NCBI GenBank assembly: GCA_913060845.1
Contig: CAJXVF010000037.1
Span: 1-10,206 of the forward strand
From: an uncultured Alphaproteobacteria bacterium
Lineage (GTDB): Bacteria; Pseudomonadota; Alphaproteobacteria; Bin95
DNA: 10,206 bases
Reading direction: 5' to 3'
The translations under genes and the position numbers were made by a program. A model generated the notes under the pieces. It did no database searches, was not told the DNA's origin, and saw only the letters and a program-made list of their open reading frames with translations. Position 1 is the first letter of the stretch. The number at the start of each line of letters is the position of its first letter. Of the stretch, positions 1 through 6,252 are shown piece after piece.

Positions 1-1170
1 ATAAGAGACAGCGGCAATCTTCGCTTCAAACGGGCCTTGGTCTTGAACGCCTTTGATGGAAACCTTTGACCGGAGCTTCGCAGGGGCATCGTCCGACATA
101 CGCTCGTCCTCGTAGAGCGAGAGCGCGCCGTTTGCTTTGCCCAGCAGGCCAAGTGCCACATTGTGCGTCATGCTGAACTTGCCTTCGAGGCCTGTCACAG
201 GCTCGGCGATATCGCACATGCCGATGCAATGTTGATTCACTGTGAGATCAATTCGCTCGATCAAGTCAGGGTCAAATGCTGGATGCTCAGCGGCCTTAAT
301 GGCGGCTTCAATCGGGCCATGCACGCCGTAGCAGGCCGCATGATATTTGAACAGAACGTCCTGGGCGTTGAACTCCTTACCTAAGCCTTCGACCGCAGCG
401 GACGTTTTTACGCCACCGTTGGACTGCGTGGCGGTGAAGCCCTGTTCGCAATCCAGCACGTCTTCACGGGTTGAGAAGCCGCGCTTGGCAAGGGATGCGG
501 CCATCATGCCGTTCATTGCGGCCTTGCCTGCGTGGAATGGCTTGCACATCGTGCCGAACATGGATTTGAGTCCAGCAGCCTGGGTGCCAGCGATGCCAAA
601 CGCTTTCGCCATTGTGTCTTCGTCCAGGCCAAGCAGGCGGCCTGCAGCAGCAGCAGAAGCGAAGGTGCCGATGGTGCCAGTGGAGTGCCAGCCCTTGGCA
701 TAGTGGCCGCGCGCCATCATCAAGCCGATCCTGGCCTCAACCTCAACGCCGGCGACAAATGCGGTGATGACATCCCGGCCAGACATGCCGTCCCGTTCTG
801 CCAGAGCCAGTAGGGTTGGGAACACTGGAACCGTCGGGTGGCCAGACATGGCGCTCAACACATCGTCATAGTCGAGCGCATGGGCGGCACTGCCATTGAC
901 GAGCGCAGCCTGTGAAGCCGACGTTTTAAAGCCACGTCCGATGACGGTTGCCTGTGGGGCACCGCCAGCTTCCTCGGCCTCTGCGGATAGCATCTCGACG
1001 AGAGGCTCCTTGGCACCGGCCAGCGTGACGCCAAGAACGTCCAGCAAGCATTGGCGCGCAACCTCGCGGGTGTCGGCCGGCGTTTCATTGTGGCCAATAT
1101 TTGCAGCAAATGAAGCAAGCGGGGCGGTGACTTGAACTTCACCATCGCCAAGATTTTGCACTGTAGACAT
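1..1170 (-). CDS. MmgE/PrpD family protein (3' end outside window)
   Basis: The reverse strand reads as an open frame of 390 codons from an ATG at 1170 to the left edge with no stop, so the C-terminus is missing (the family is usually about 450 residues). Seen: an N-terminal helical region; AHALDYDD at about residues 96-103; GHYAKGWHSTGTIGTF at about 155-170; a GTMCKPFHAGKAA segment at about 206-218; and HAACYGVHGP at about 277-286. These match the conserved core of the MmgE/PrpD family, which includes 2-methylcitrate dehydratase, cis-aconitate decarboxylase and iminodisuccinate epimerase, all cytoplasmic enzymes acting on small carboxylic acids. No methylcitrate synthase or lyase gene is visible, so the specific substrate is unknown. 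A GGAG lies about 11 nt before the ATG. The gene is divergent from sthA and shares its upstream region. Family assignment is firm; substrate is not. Confidence 0.93.
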   Translation of the reverse strand, partial: MSTVQNLGDGEVQVTAPLASFAANIGHNETPADTREVARQCLLDVLGVTLAGAKEPLVEMLSAEAEEAGGAPQATVIGRGFKTSASQAALVNGSAAHALDYDDVLSAMSGHPTVPVFPTLLALAERDGMSGRDVITAFVAGVEVEARIGLMMARGHYAKGWHSTGTIGTFASAAAAGRLLGLDEDTMAKAFGIAGTQAAGLKSMFGTMCKPFHAGKAAMNGMMAASLAKRGFSTREDVLDCEQGFTATQSNGGVKTSAAVEGLGKEFNAQDVLFKYHAACYGVHGPIEAAIKAAEHPAFDPDLIERIDLTVNQHCIGMCDIAEPVTGLEGKFSMTHNVALGLLGKANGALSLYEDERMSDDAPAKLRSKVSIKGVQDQGPFEAKIAAVSY

Positions 1171-1267
1171 GGAACTGTTTCTCCGCGGCAAGATTATTCA
1201 TCAGGAGTATGGTAAAACGTTTCTTTAGTAGTTGTCAGCTATCAATATCCGCAAGGGGGCGACGCGC
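1171..1267. promoter_or_regulatory. Divergent intergenic region between the MmgE/PrpD gene and sthA
   Basis: This gap of about 100 bp separates two divergently read genes, so it should hold both promoters. It is more AT-rich than the flanking genes and contains a perfect 8-bp palindrome AAACGTTT at 1215-1222. I could not assign convincing -35/-10 pairs on either strand. A GGGGG run at about 1255-1259 could serve as a ribosome binding site for the ATG at 1268. Confidence 0.5.
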
Positions 1268-1393
1268 ATGGCCAAAACCGGCTTAAAAGCGAATGACGGC
1301 GCCGCAGTCCTGGAGGATCCTATGACCAAGCTTGATAACTCTGCTATTCCGCTCACTGCTGATAAAACGACGCCAGTTGAGCCATCCCCTTAA
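1268..1393 (+). other. N-terminal segment of sthA, in frame but ended by a TAA stop
   Basis: Two ATG codons, 1268 and 1322, are in the same frame as the transhydrogenase body. Read from 1268 they give 41 codons before a TAA at 1391-1393; from 1322, 23 codons. The ATG at 1322 has a near-ideal GGAGG at 1312-1316 with a 5-nt spacer, so it is the likely true start. Around the stop the frame reads PSP*DYDLFVIGSG, and the well-known E. coli SthA begins with ...SYDYDAIVIGSG, so the stop sits where a Tyr is expected. A single base change (TAT or TAC to TAA) explains it. It could be a real nonsense mutation, an assembly error, or less likely a leader peptide. Confidence 0.7.
1312..1316 (+). promoter_or_regulatory. 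Ribosome binding site for the ATG at 1322
   Basis: GGAGG lies 5 nt before the ATG at 1322. This is the best start signal near sthA and argues that translation begins upstream of the TAA at 1391, not at the GTG at 1409, which has no good Shine-Dalgarno sequence. Confidence 0.65.
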
Positions 1394-1408
1394 GATTACG
1401 ATCTTTTT

Positions 1409-2788
1409 GTGATCGGTTCTGGTCCTGCGGGCCAGCGCGCCGCGATCCAGGCCGCTAAGGCCGGGCGCCGGGTCGCCGTGGCGGAACGTATGGCATCTGT
1501 TGGCGGCATATGTCTGCATCACGGCACAATCCCCAGCAAAACCTTCCGTGAAGCAGCGCTGCATTTGTCCGGTTATCGCGAGCGTGGCGTTTATGGCGCG
1601 GCCTATACGGTCAAAACAGATATCACCATGTCGGACCTTTTGTTCCGGGCCGATTGGGTGATCCGCAATGAAATTGACGTCATCCGCCACCAGCTCCGCC
1701 GTAACGGTGTCGAGCTTTGGGAAGCGGACGCGATGTTTGTTGATGCCCACACAATCCGCCTGACAACGGGCGACGGCCAAGCACATAGGGAAGTCACCAC
1801 GGATAAGGTGATCATCGCGTGCGGCACGAAATCCACGAAAGACCCGAGCATTCCGTTCGATGGTCAACGCGTGTTTACCAGCGATGAAATTCTAGAGTTG
1901 GAGCACCTGCCAAAGACGATTGCGATCATCGGCGGCGGCGTTATTGGCTGCGAATACGCAACGGTGTTTGCCGCACTCGGTGTCCGCGTGACGCTGATTG
2001 ATAAGCGTGAGACGTTGCTTGATTTCGTCGATCAGGAAATCATTGACGAACTCATCCATGAGATGCGCCGTAACCGTGTCACTCTGCGCCTGGGCGAAGC
2101 GGTACAATCGGTCGAGAGCATTGACGATGCAAACGGCGGTCGCGTGCAGATTTCATTGGAAAGCGGCAAGGTCATCCAGGCCAAAAAGGCGCTTTACTCA
2201 ATCGGACGCACGGGTGCAATTGATACGCTGAACCTGGACGTTACTGGTGTTGAACCTGACTCGCGCGGCCGGTTGGTCGTGAATGAGCGATATCAGACGA
2301 GTGTGCCGCATATCTATGCCGTCGGTGATGTCGTTGGCTTCCCAAGCCTTGCTTCGACATCAATGGAACAGGGCCGGATTGCTGCCTGTGATGCGCTAGC
2401 GCTCACGAAAACACCGCCGAGCCCGCATTTCCCATACGGCATCTACACGATCCCGGAGATTTCCGTTGTCGGTAAAAGCGAAGAAGAGCTCACGAAGGCG
2501 GGCATCCCTTATGAGATCGGTAAGGCCAGCTGCCGGGAAACCGCGCGGGGCCAAATCATGGGTGATGGCGCTGGGCTATTGAAACTGATCTTCCACCTGG
2601 AAACGCATGAAATGCTCGGCGTTTGCATTATTGGGGAAGGTGCCAGTGAGTTGGTGCATATCGGCCAAGCTGTAATGGCGCTTGGCGGCAAGGTCGATTT
2701 TTTCATCGACACCGTGTTCAACTACCCAACGCTGGCGGAATGCTACAAGACTGCTGCGTTCGATGGAATCAACCGGCTGGCGGTTTAG
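1409..2788 (+). CDS. sthA: Si-specific NAD(P)+ transhydrogenase SthA, N-terminus interrupted
   Basis: Soluble FAD enzyme that moves reducing equivalents between NADPH and NAD+ in the cytoplasm. Counting from the GTG at 1409 (459 residues), the body shows the FAD-binding GSGPAG near the start; GGICLHHGTIPSK at 32-44, with Cys35 but Thr in place of the second redox Cys, as in SthA and unlike dihydrolipoamide dehydrogenase; the NAD(P)H-binding GGGVIGCEYATVF; GRTG; YAVGDVVGFPSLAS, the second FAD contact; and a C-terminal NYPTLAECYKTAAFDGINRL like that of SthA. All motifs are intact and nothing else in the frame is damaged. However, starting at GTG 1409 removes about five residues of the first beta strand before the FAD motif, and the normal start lies upstream of an in-frame TAA at 1391. 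The gene is therefore either functionally impaired, made from the GTG at low level, or carries a sequence error. Family identity is very secure; functional status is not. Confidence 0.9.
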   Translation: MIGSGPAGQRAAIQAAKAGRRVAVAERMASVGGICLHHGTIPSKTFREAALHLSGYRERGVYGAAYTVKTDITMSDLLFRADWVIRNEIDVIRHQLRRNGVELWEADAMFVDAHTIRLTTGDGQAHREVTTDKVIIACGTKSTKDPSIPFDGQRVFTSDEILELEHLPKTIAIIGGGVIGCEYATVFAALGVRVTLIDKRETLLDFVDQEIIDELIHEMRRNRVTLRLGEAVQSVESIDDANGGRVQISLESGKVIQAKKALYSIGRTGAIDTLNLDVTGVEPDSRGRLVVNERYQTSVPHIYAVGDVVGFPSLASTSMEQGRIAACDALALTKTPPSPHFPYGIYTIPEISVVGKSEEELTKAGIPYEIGKASCRETARGQIMGDGAGLLKLIFHLETHEMLGVCIIGEGASELVHIGQAVMALGGKVDFFIDTVFNYPTLAECYKTAAFDGINRLAV

Positions 2789-2802
2789 CCCTCAGCCCTG
2801 CG

Positions 2803-3639
2803 TCAGCGGTTTGCAACGCCATATTTCTGGCGGAAGCAACCGCGGACGCCGGTGCGCTCGCCCGTATCAGGATCGCTGACAACTTCCATAATTGCAGCGC
2901 CCAGCATCAGTTCGCCATTCGCGGACTGAATTGCGGCGGGGATCCATTTTGGTTTGCCGCTGCCCGAAAACAATTCAGGGGTCCGTGAGGTCAAGAGTTC
3001 CTGCAAGGGGCCGCCTATGAAGCTAGACGCAGGTTTGCCAAATATATCATTCGGCGCGATCATCGAAATATTGCCGCTGCTGTCTGTTTCCCAAACGCAG
3101 TCCGCCGCCAGCGATAGCAGGCTCCGGTATCGTTCCCGGGACACGCGCAGCGCATCCTGAATACCAGCAGCGATCGTGATGTCCCGACCAATTGCGAGCG
3201 CGTGGGTTGAGCCCCAAGGCGTCACCTCAAACTCAATCATGCGCTCACGGTTATCGATCAAGGTCGGTGTGGTGACACGATCGCTAACGTTGTCTTGTTG
3301 GGCGTGGAGCACCGCTTCTCGGAGGTCATTAACGAGCTCTGGATCGCTGGCCGCATCAAGGCCAGCAATGTTGCCGTTGGTAATCTTGGAACCTTCGAAC
3401 AGGAGCACTGGATCAGTCAGAGCCGCAAAAGGACCAGTGATGGCGAACAGAGCATTCGCTGGATCATCGCTTTGGCGGCGGCCCCTGAATTCGGTTCCCT
3501 GCCGTCGATCTGCGTTCATGTGATGAACGACGTTTGGCACCTGGCTGCTCCATTGAAATTCAATATAGATCAGCAAATGCATAGCTGCGGCTGCGTTAAG
3601 AGCCAGTGAAACCAAAAAGAACAAAACGGCCAGGTCCAA
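2803..3639 (-). CDS. Membrane-anchored protein with two PAS-like regions, no output domain
   Basis: A 278-residue protein read from a TTG at 3639, the only plausible start between the preceding gene's stop and the hydrophobic segment. Residues 3-27 form one strongly hydrophobic helix, probably a membrane anchor. A polar linker follows, then a PAS-like region at about 65-155 (FAALTDPVLLFEG to ALAIGRDIT) and a second at about 168-270 (RYRSLLSLAADCVWETDSSGNI to GERTGVRGCF). The phrases 'CVWETDSSGNI' and 'AIGRDIT' are typical of PAS sensor domains. Proteins of this type usually continue into a histidine kinase, GGDEF or EAL domain, but here the frame stops at residue 278, 14 nt before the stop of convergent sthA. 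It lies 45 nt downstream of the RTX gene on the same strand and may be cotranscribed with it. The signal sensed is unknown. The start codon is uncertain, since TTG has a weak upstream purine signal; an internal ATG (residue 20) would destroy the helix. Confidence 0.72.
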   Translation of the reverse strand: MDLAVLFFLVSLALNAAAAMHLLIYIEFQWSSQVPNVVHHMNADRRQGTEFRGRRQSDDPANALFAITGPFAALTDPVLLFEGSKITNGNIAGLDAASDPELVNDLREAVLHAQQDNVSDRVTTPTLIDNRERMIEFEVTPWGSTHALAIGRDITIAAGIQDALRVSRERYRSLLSLAADCVWETDSSGNISMIAPNDIFGKPASSFIGGPLQELLTSRTPELFSGSGKPKWIPAAIQSANGELMLGAAIMEVVSDPDTGERTGVRGCFRQKYGVANR

Positions 3640-3684
3640 TGGACCCAGCCGCTCTGCCGTCGTGCAGGTAACTTGAGTTAGATG

Positions 3685-5169
3685 TTAGTACCAGCCAAGG
3701 CCGTCCAGGTCGTTATGGCGCACGCCATCGATCTCGACTGCAAAGTTCTTCCAGTTTTGGACCGAGAGGCCGAGGCCTGAGTTGTAATGTTGGCCGTGAT
3801 GAGCGCCGTACTGATTGCCTGAGATGAAGTTATCCAGGCCGACAGCTTTTGACTGCACATCAACATCATTGGCTTCATCGCCCGTGAGGCGCAGTACGAG
3901 GAGGTCGTAGCCGTTGCCGCCGTCATACTTGTCGTAGTCTCCAGCGTTCTGCTGGCCGAGTACGAAGAAGCCGAAGTCGTCACCATCGCCAGCATCGATT
4001 TTGTCGGAACCAGCGCCGCCCAGCAGACGGTCCTGACCATTGCCGCCAAACAGCATGTCATCGCCAACATTGCCGAACAGACGATCATCGCCTTCGCCGC
4101 CGTAGATGATGTCGTTTCCGCCCTGACCATCAATGTGGTCATCGCCGTTGCCGCCATCAATCCAGTCATTGCCGTTGCCACCCCAGGCGCCGTCATGACC
4201 ATTGCCGAGAGAGATTTCATCGTCGCCATTGCCGCCTTCAGCATAGTCGTTGCCGTCGCTGCCCCAGATGTCATCCTTGCCGTCGCCGCCGTAGAGAGCG
4301 TCGTCGCCATTACCAGCTTCAAGCTTGTCGTTGCCATCGCCGCCGTGGAGCTCGTCATTGCCGTCTTCGCCGAAGACCATGTCGTTGCCAGCGTCGCCGT
4401 ACATCATGTCGTCGCCTTGGTCGCCATGGATGATGTCGTCGCCTTCACCGCCATAGACATCGTCGTCGCCATTGCCAGCAAAGATTTTGTCGTAGCCATC
4501 TTCGCCTTTAAGGGTATCGTCGCCGCGATCGCCGGTGATCAGGTCATTGCCTGCCCCGCCCCAGACCATGTCATGGCCTTCACCGGTATGGATCTCGTTA
4601 TTGCCGTTACTACCGCTCATGCGGTCATCGCCTTTGTCGCCGGTCATGAAGTCATGACCATTACCGCCAGCCATGGTGTCGTCGCCATTGCCGCCGTGCA
4701 TACGGTCATTGCCGGACTGGCCTTTGAGGATGTCGTTGTCATCATCACCGGTCAGTAAATCATCGCCAGCACCGCCGTTAAGCATGTCGTAGCCAAGGCC
4801 GCCGTGGATGGCGTCATGGCCTTCATCGCCGGTGATCAGGTCATTGCCGTCGCCGCCGTTGATGTAGTCGTGGCCTTTGCCACCACCCATCCAGTCATTG
4901 CCTTCGCCGCCATACATGCTGTCGTCGCCGTCGCCGCCGTTCATTTCGTCGTCGCCTTTGCCGCCATCAAGCCAGTCATGGCCTTTGCCGCCGGAAAGGT
5001 TGTCACGGCCATCGCCGCCGAACAGCTCGTCGTCGCCGTCGCCGCCAATCAGGATATCATCGCCGCCGAGACCTTCGAGAACGTCGTCGCCAGCTTTGCC
5101 ATCGAGATTGTCGTTGTAGTGCGTGCCGATCAGGTGATCGTCGGCATAGGTGCCCTGATAATGGTTCAT
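3685..5169 (-). CDS. RTX-type calcium-binding repeat protein
   Basis: A 494-residue acidic protein made almost entirely of Gly/Asp-rich nonapeptides. The ATG at 5169 is chosen because GGAGG lies 6 nt upstream of it; the frame stays open back to a TTG at 5265, which has no such signal. After an 18-residue lead, residues 19-396 form about 42 consecutive nine-residue units of the form (D/N)DxLxGGxG, such as DDILIGGDG, NDELHGGDG and NDIIYGGEG, the hallmark of calcium-binding parallel beta-rolls. Residues 397-494 are a non-repeat C-terminal domain (FGFFVLGQ, YDGGNGYDLLVLRLTGDE, GLGLSVQNWKNFAVEIDGV). No N-terminal signal peptide is seen, which fits export by a type I secretion system through a C-terminal signal, but no ABC transporter or membrane fusion gene is nearby. 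There is no protease, lipase or other catalytic domain, so a structural, surface or matrix role is possible. Confidence 0.88.
   Translation of the reverse strand: MNHYQGTYADDHLIGTHYNDNLDGKAGDDVLEGLGGDDILIGGDGDDELFGGDGRDNLSGGKGHDWLDGGKGDDEMNGGDGDDSMYGGEGNDWMGGGKGHDYINGGDGNDLITGDEGHDAIHGGLGYDMLNGGAGDDLLTGDDDNDILKGQSGNDRMHGGNGDDTMAGGNGHDFMTGDKGDDRMSGSNGNNEIHTGEGHDMVWGGAGNDLITGDRGDDTLKGEDGYDKIFAGNGDDDVYGGEGDDIIHGDQGDDMMYGDAGNDMVFGEDGNDELHGGDGNDKLEAGNGDDALYGGDGKDDIWGSDGNDYAEGGNGDDEISLGNGHDGAWGGNGNDWIDGGNGDDHIDGQGGNDIIYGGEGDDRLFGNVGDDMLFGGNGQDRLLGGAGSDKIDAGDGDDFGFFVLGQQNAGDYDKYDGGNGYDLLVLRLTGDEANDVDVQSKAVGLDNFISGNQYGAHHGQHYNSGLGLSVQNWKNFAVEIDGVRHNDLDGLGWY
3982..5115 (-). repeat. About 42 tandem 27-bp units coding RTX nonapeptides
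   Basis: The coding sequence for RTX residues 19-396 is a run of degenerate 27-bp units with no insertion or deletion, each giving one nine-residue repeat. Units differ mainly at the third, fourth and sixth residue, and several close pairs exist (two NDLITGD units, several DDxxxGGDG units). The repeat structure also produces long false open frames on the plus strand made of Val/Ala/Ile repeats. Confidence 0.9.
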
Positions 5170-5395
5170 AGTGTGCCTCCGGGCAGCAGTGCGCCCTAGT
5201 TGGGCTTTTGAAAGTGTCGCGCTCCGCTTTCCGTTTGCTCGAAAGATGCGGTTTTCGCTTGCCAACTAATTTGGCGTCATCCCCGGCCTAATGGCGCCCC
5301 GGCAAAGGGATTAACGCGATGGCGTACAGACGCTTTCACTGACGTCTCCTTGGGATTAGCATTTTGGAGTGACAGCGAATTAGGAGGGCCACGAA
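5170..5395. promoter_or_regulatory. Divergent intergenic region between RTX gene and rhodanese operon
   Basis: These 226 bp separate two divergent units and should carry both promoters. They contain a perfect inverted repeat GCCAA-CTAAT-TTGGC at 5261-5275, which could be an operator for a dimeric regulator. Close to the RTX gene a short GCCC-TAGTT-GGGC hairpin at about 5193-5205 is followed by TTTT on the plus strand, probably too weak to be a terminator. AGGAGG before position 5388 is the ribosome binding site of the first rhodanese. No clear -35/-10 pair could be assigned. Confidence 0.5.
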
Positions 5396-5806
5396 ATGGC
5401 GTTGACGAAAGGCTACAAAGCGCTGCTGGCAGATGCTGACGCAGCGGTCAAAACGTTTAGCGTTGAGGAAGTCCACGCCGGCCAGAACGATCCGGGCATG
5501 GTGATCTTGGATATTCGGGACGTGCGCGAGCTAAAGCGTGAGGGCATGCTGGCTGGCGCTCGGCACGCGCCGCGCGGCATGCTTGAATTCTGGGCCGCAC
5601 CAGATAGCCCCTACTTCAAGGACTGGCTGGCAGACCCGGGCAAGACCTACGTCCTGTATTGTGCCAGTGCATGGCGCAGCGCGCTGGCAGCCAAGGATTT
5701 GCAGGATATGGGCATGAACAATATCGCCCACATGGCTGGCGGCATTAAGGCTTGGCGGGAAGCTGGGCTGGATGTTGTACCGTTGCCAGAAAAGAAGAAG
5801 GGATAA
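5396..5806 (+). CDS. Single-domain rhodanese-like sulfurtransferase, first of a pair
   Basis: A 136-residue protein with one rhodanese domain. Seen: VILDIRDVREL at about 36-46, the family's N-terminal 'D(I/V)R' motif; HAPRGMLEFW at 57-66; the active-site loop CASAWR with Cys89 and Arg94 (six-residue loop, typical of sulfur rather than arsenate or phosphate substrates); and a closing GGIKAWREAG at about 115-124. Such proteins carry a persulfide on the Cys and pass sulfur to a thiol or other acceptor; the partner is unknown. No signal peptide, so cytoplasmic. A strong AGGAGG lies about 8 nt before the ATG. It is the first gene of a four-gene plus-strand operon and is a close paralog of the next gene, which begins 5 nt after its stop. 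Confidence 0.9.
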   Translation: MALTKGYKALLADADAAVKTFSVEEVHAGQNDPGMVILDIRDVRELKREGMLAGARHAPRGMLEFWAAPDSPYFKDWLADPGKTYVLYCASAWRSALAAKDLQDMGMNNIAHMAGGIKAWREAGLDVVPLPEKKKG

Positions 5807-5811
5807 GCCCC

Positions 5812-6213
5812 ATGCCAATCACAAAAGGCGTCAAGCAGCTCTGCGATGAAGCAATGGCGGAGATTGAGAATATGCCTGCTGCTGATGCGGTGCAGGCCCA
5901 ATATGATGAGGGTGTTCAGCTCGTCGATATTCGCGATATCCGTGAGCTGGAGCGTGATGGCCAAGTTCCGAGTGCCATTCATGCGCCGCGCGATATGCTG
6001 GAGTTTTGGGTCGATCCTGAAAGCCCCTATTACCGCAACGATTTTGGCACGGGGCAGAAGTTTGTGCTGTTCTGTGCAGGGGGCCTTCGGTCTGCGCTGT
6101 CAGCGAAGCGACTGCAGGATATGGGTTTTGGCCCAGTTGCGCACGTTGTTGGTGGCTATGGCGCTTGGAAACAAGCCGGCGGTGCCACTGAAGCCCGTCC
6201 GACTAAGAAATAA
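5812..6213 (+). CDS. Single-domain rhodanese-like sulfurtransferase, second of a pair
   Basis: A 133-residue rhodanese starting at the ATG at 5812; the frame is open further upstream, but that would run into the preceding gene. Seen: QLVDIRDIREL at about 36-46, HAPRDMLEFW at 57-66, the active-site loop CAGGLR with Cys88 and Arg93, and GGYGAWKQAG at about 114-123. By eye, roughly half of its residues match the upstream gene, including the unusual HAPRxMLEFW and LQDMG segments, so the two arose by tandem duplication. The active loops differ (CASAWR against CAGGLR), suggesting different acceptors or a relay. Both copies keep Cys and Arg, so both should be active. The two genes are almost certainly cotranscribed. 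Confidence 0.9.
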   Translation: MPITKGVKQLCDEAMAEIENMPAADAVQAQYDEGVQLVDIRDIRELERDGQVPSAIHAPRDMLEFWVDPESPYYRNDFGTGQKFVLFCAGGLRSALSAKRLQDMGFGPVAHVVGGYGAWKQAGGATEARPTKK

Positions 6214-6220
6214 CGCATCC

Positions 6221-6232
6221 GCCGAATTCGGC
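6221..6232. repeat. Perfect 12-bp palindrome in the gap before the GMC gene
   Basis: GCCGAATTCGGC is self-complementary and fills part of the 39-nt gap between the second rhodanese and the GMC gene. With flanking TCC (6218-6220) and GGA (6234-6236) it could form a short RNA hairpin that covers the start of the AGGAGAGGG ribosome binding region. A regulatory role is only a guess; a chance palindrome is quite possible. Confidence 0.4.
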
Positions 6233-6252
6233 AGGAGAGGGACGTCAGCACT

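Noticed and set aside
1315..1333. GGATCC and AAGCTT close together at the start of sthA, suggesting a cloning junction
   Set aside because: The frame and flanking sequence run on naturally on both sides, and two six-base sites near each other occur by chance; no vector sequence is seen.
1283..1867. A 194-codon minus-strand open frame opposite the start of sthA
   Set aside because: It lies fully antisense to the conserved FAD-binding part of sthA, has no recognisable domain and no ribosome binding site.
3678..4358. A minus-strand frame rich in Met, Thr and Ala inside the RTX gene
   Set aside because: It is a shifted frame of the same 27-bp repeats and shows no independent start signal or domain.
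4135..5199. Two long plus-strand open frames (4135-4758 and 4804-5199) rich in Val, Ala and Ile
   Set aside because: They are the antisense reading of the RTX nonapeptide repeats; their repetitive composition is a by-product of the GGxGxD codons and they lack sensible starts.
5193..5209. Short GCCC-GGGC hairpin followed by TTTT as an intrinsic terminator
   Set aside because: The stem is only four pairs, and on the plus strand there is no gene ending there; it lies in the untranslated leader of the RTX gene.
6223..6236. GAATTCGGCAGGAG, resembling a cDNA-library adapter
   Set aside because: It differs from the usual adapter by a base, lies between two intact genes of one operon, and is better explained as a palindrome next to a ribosome binding site.
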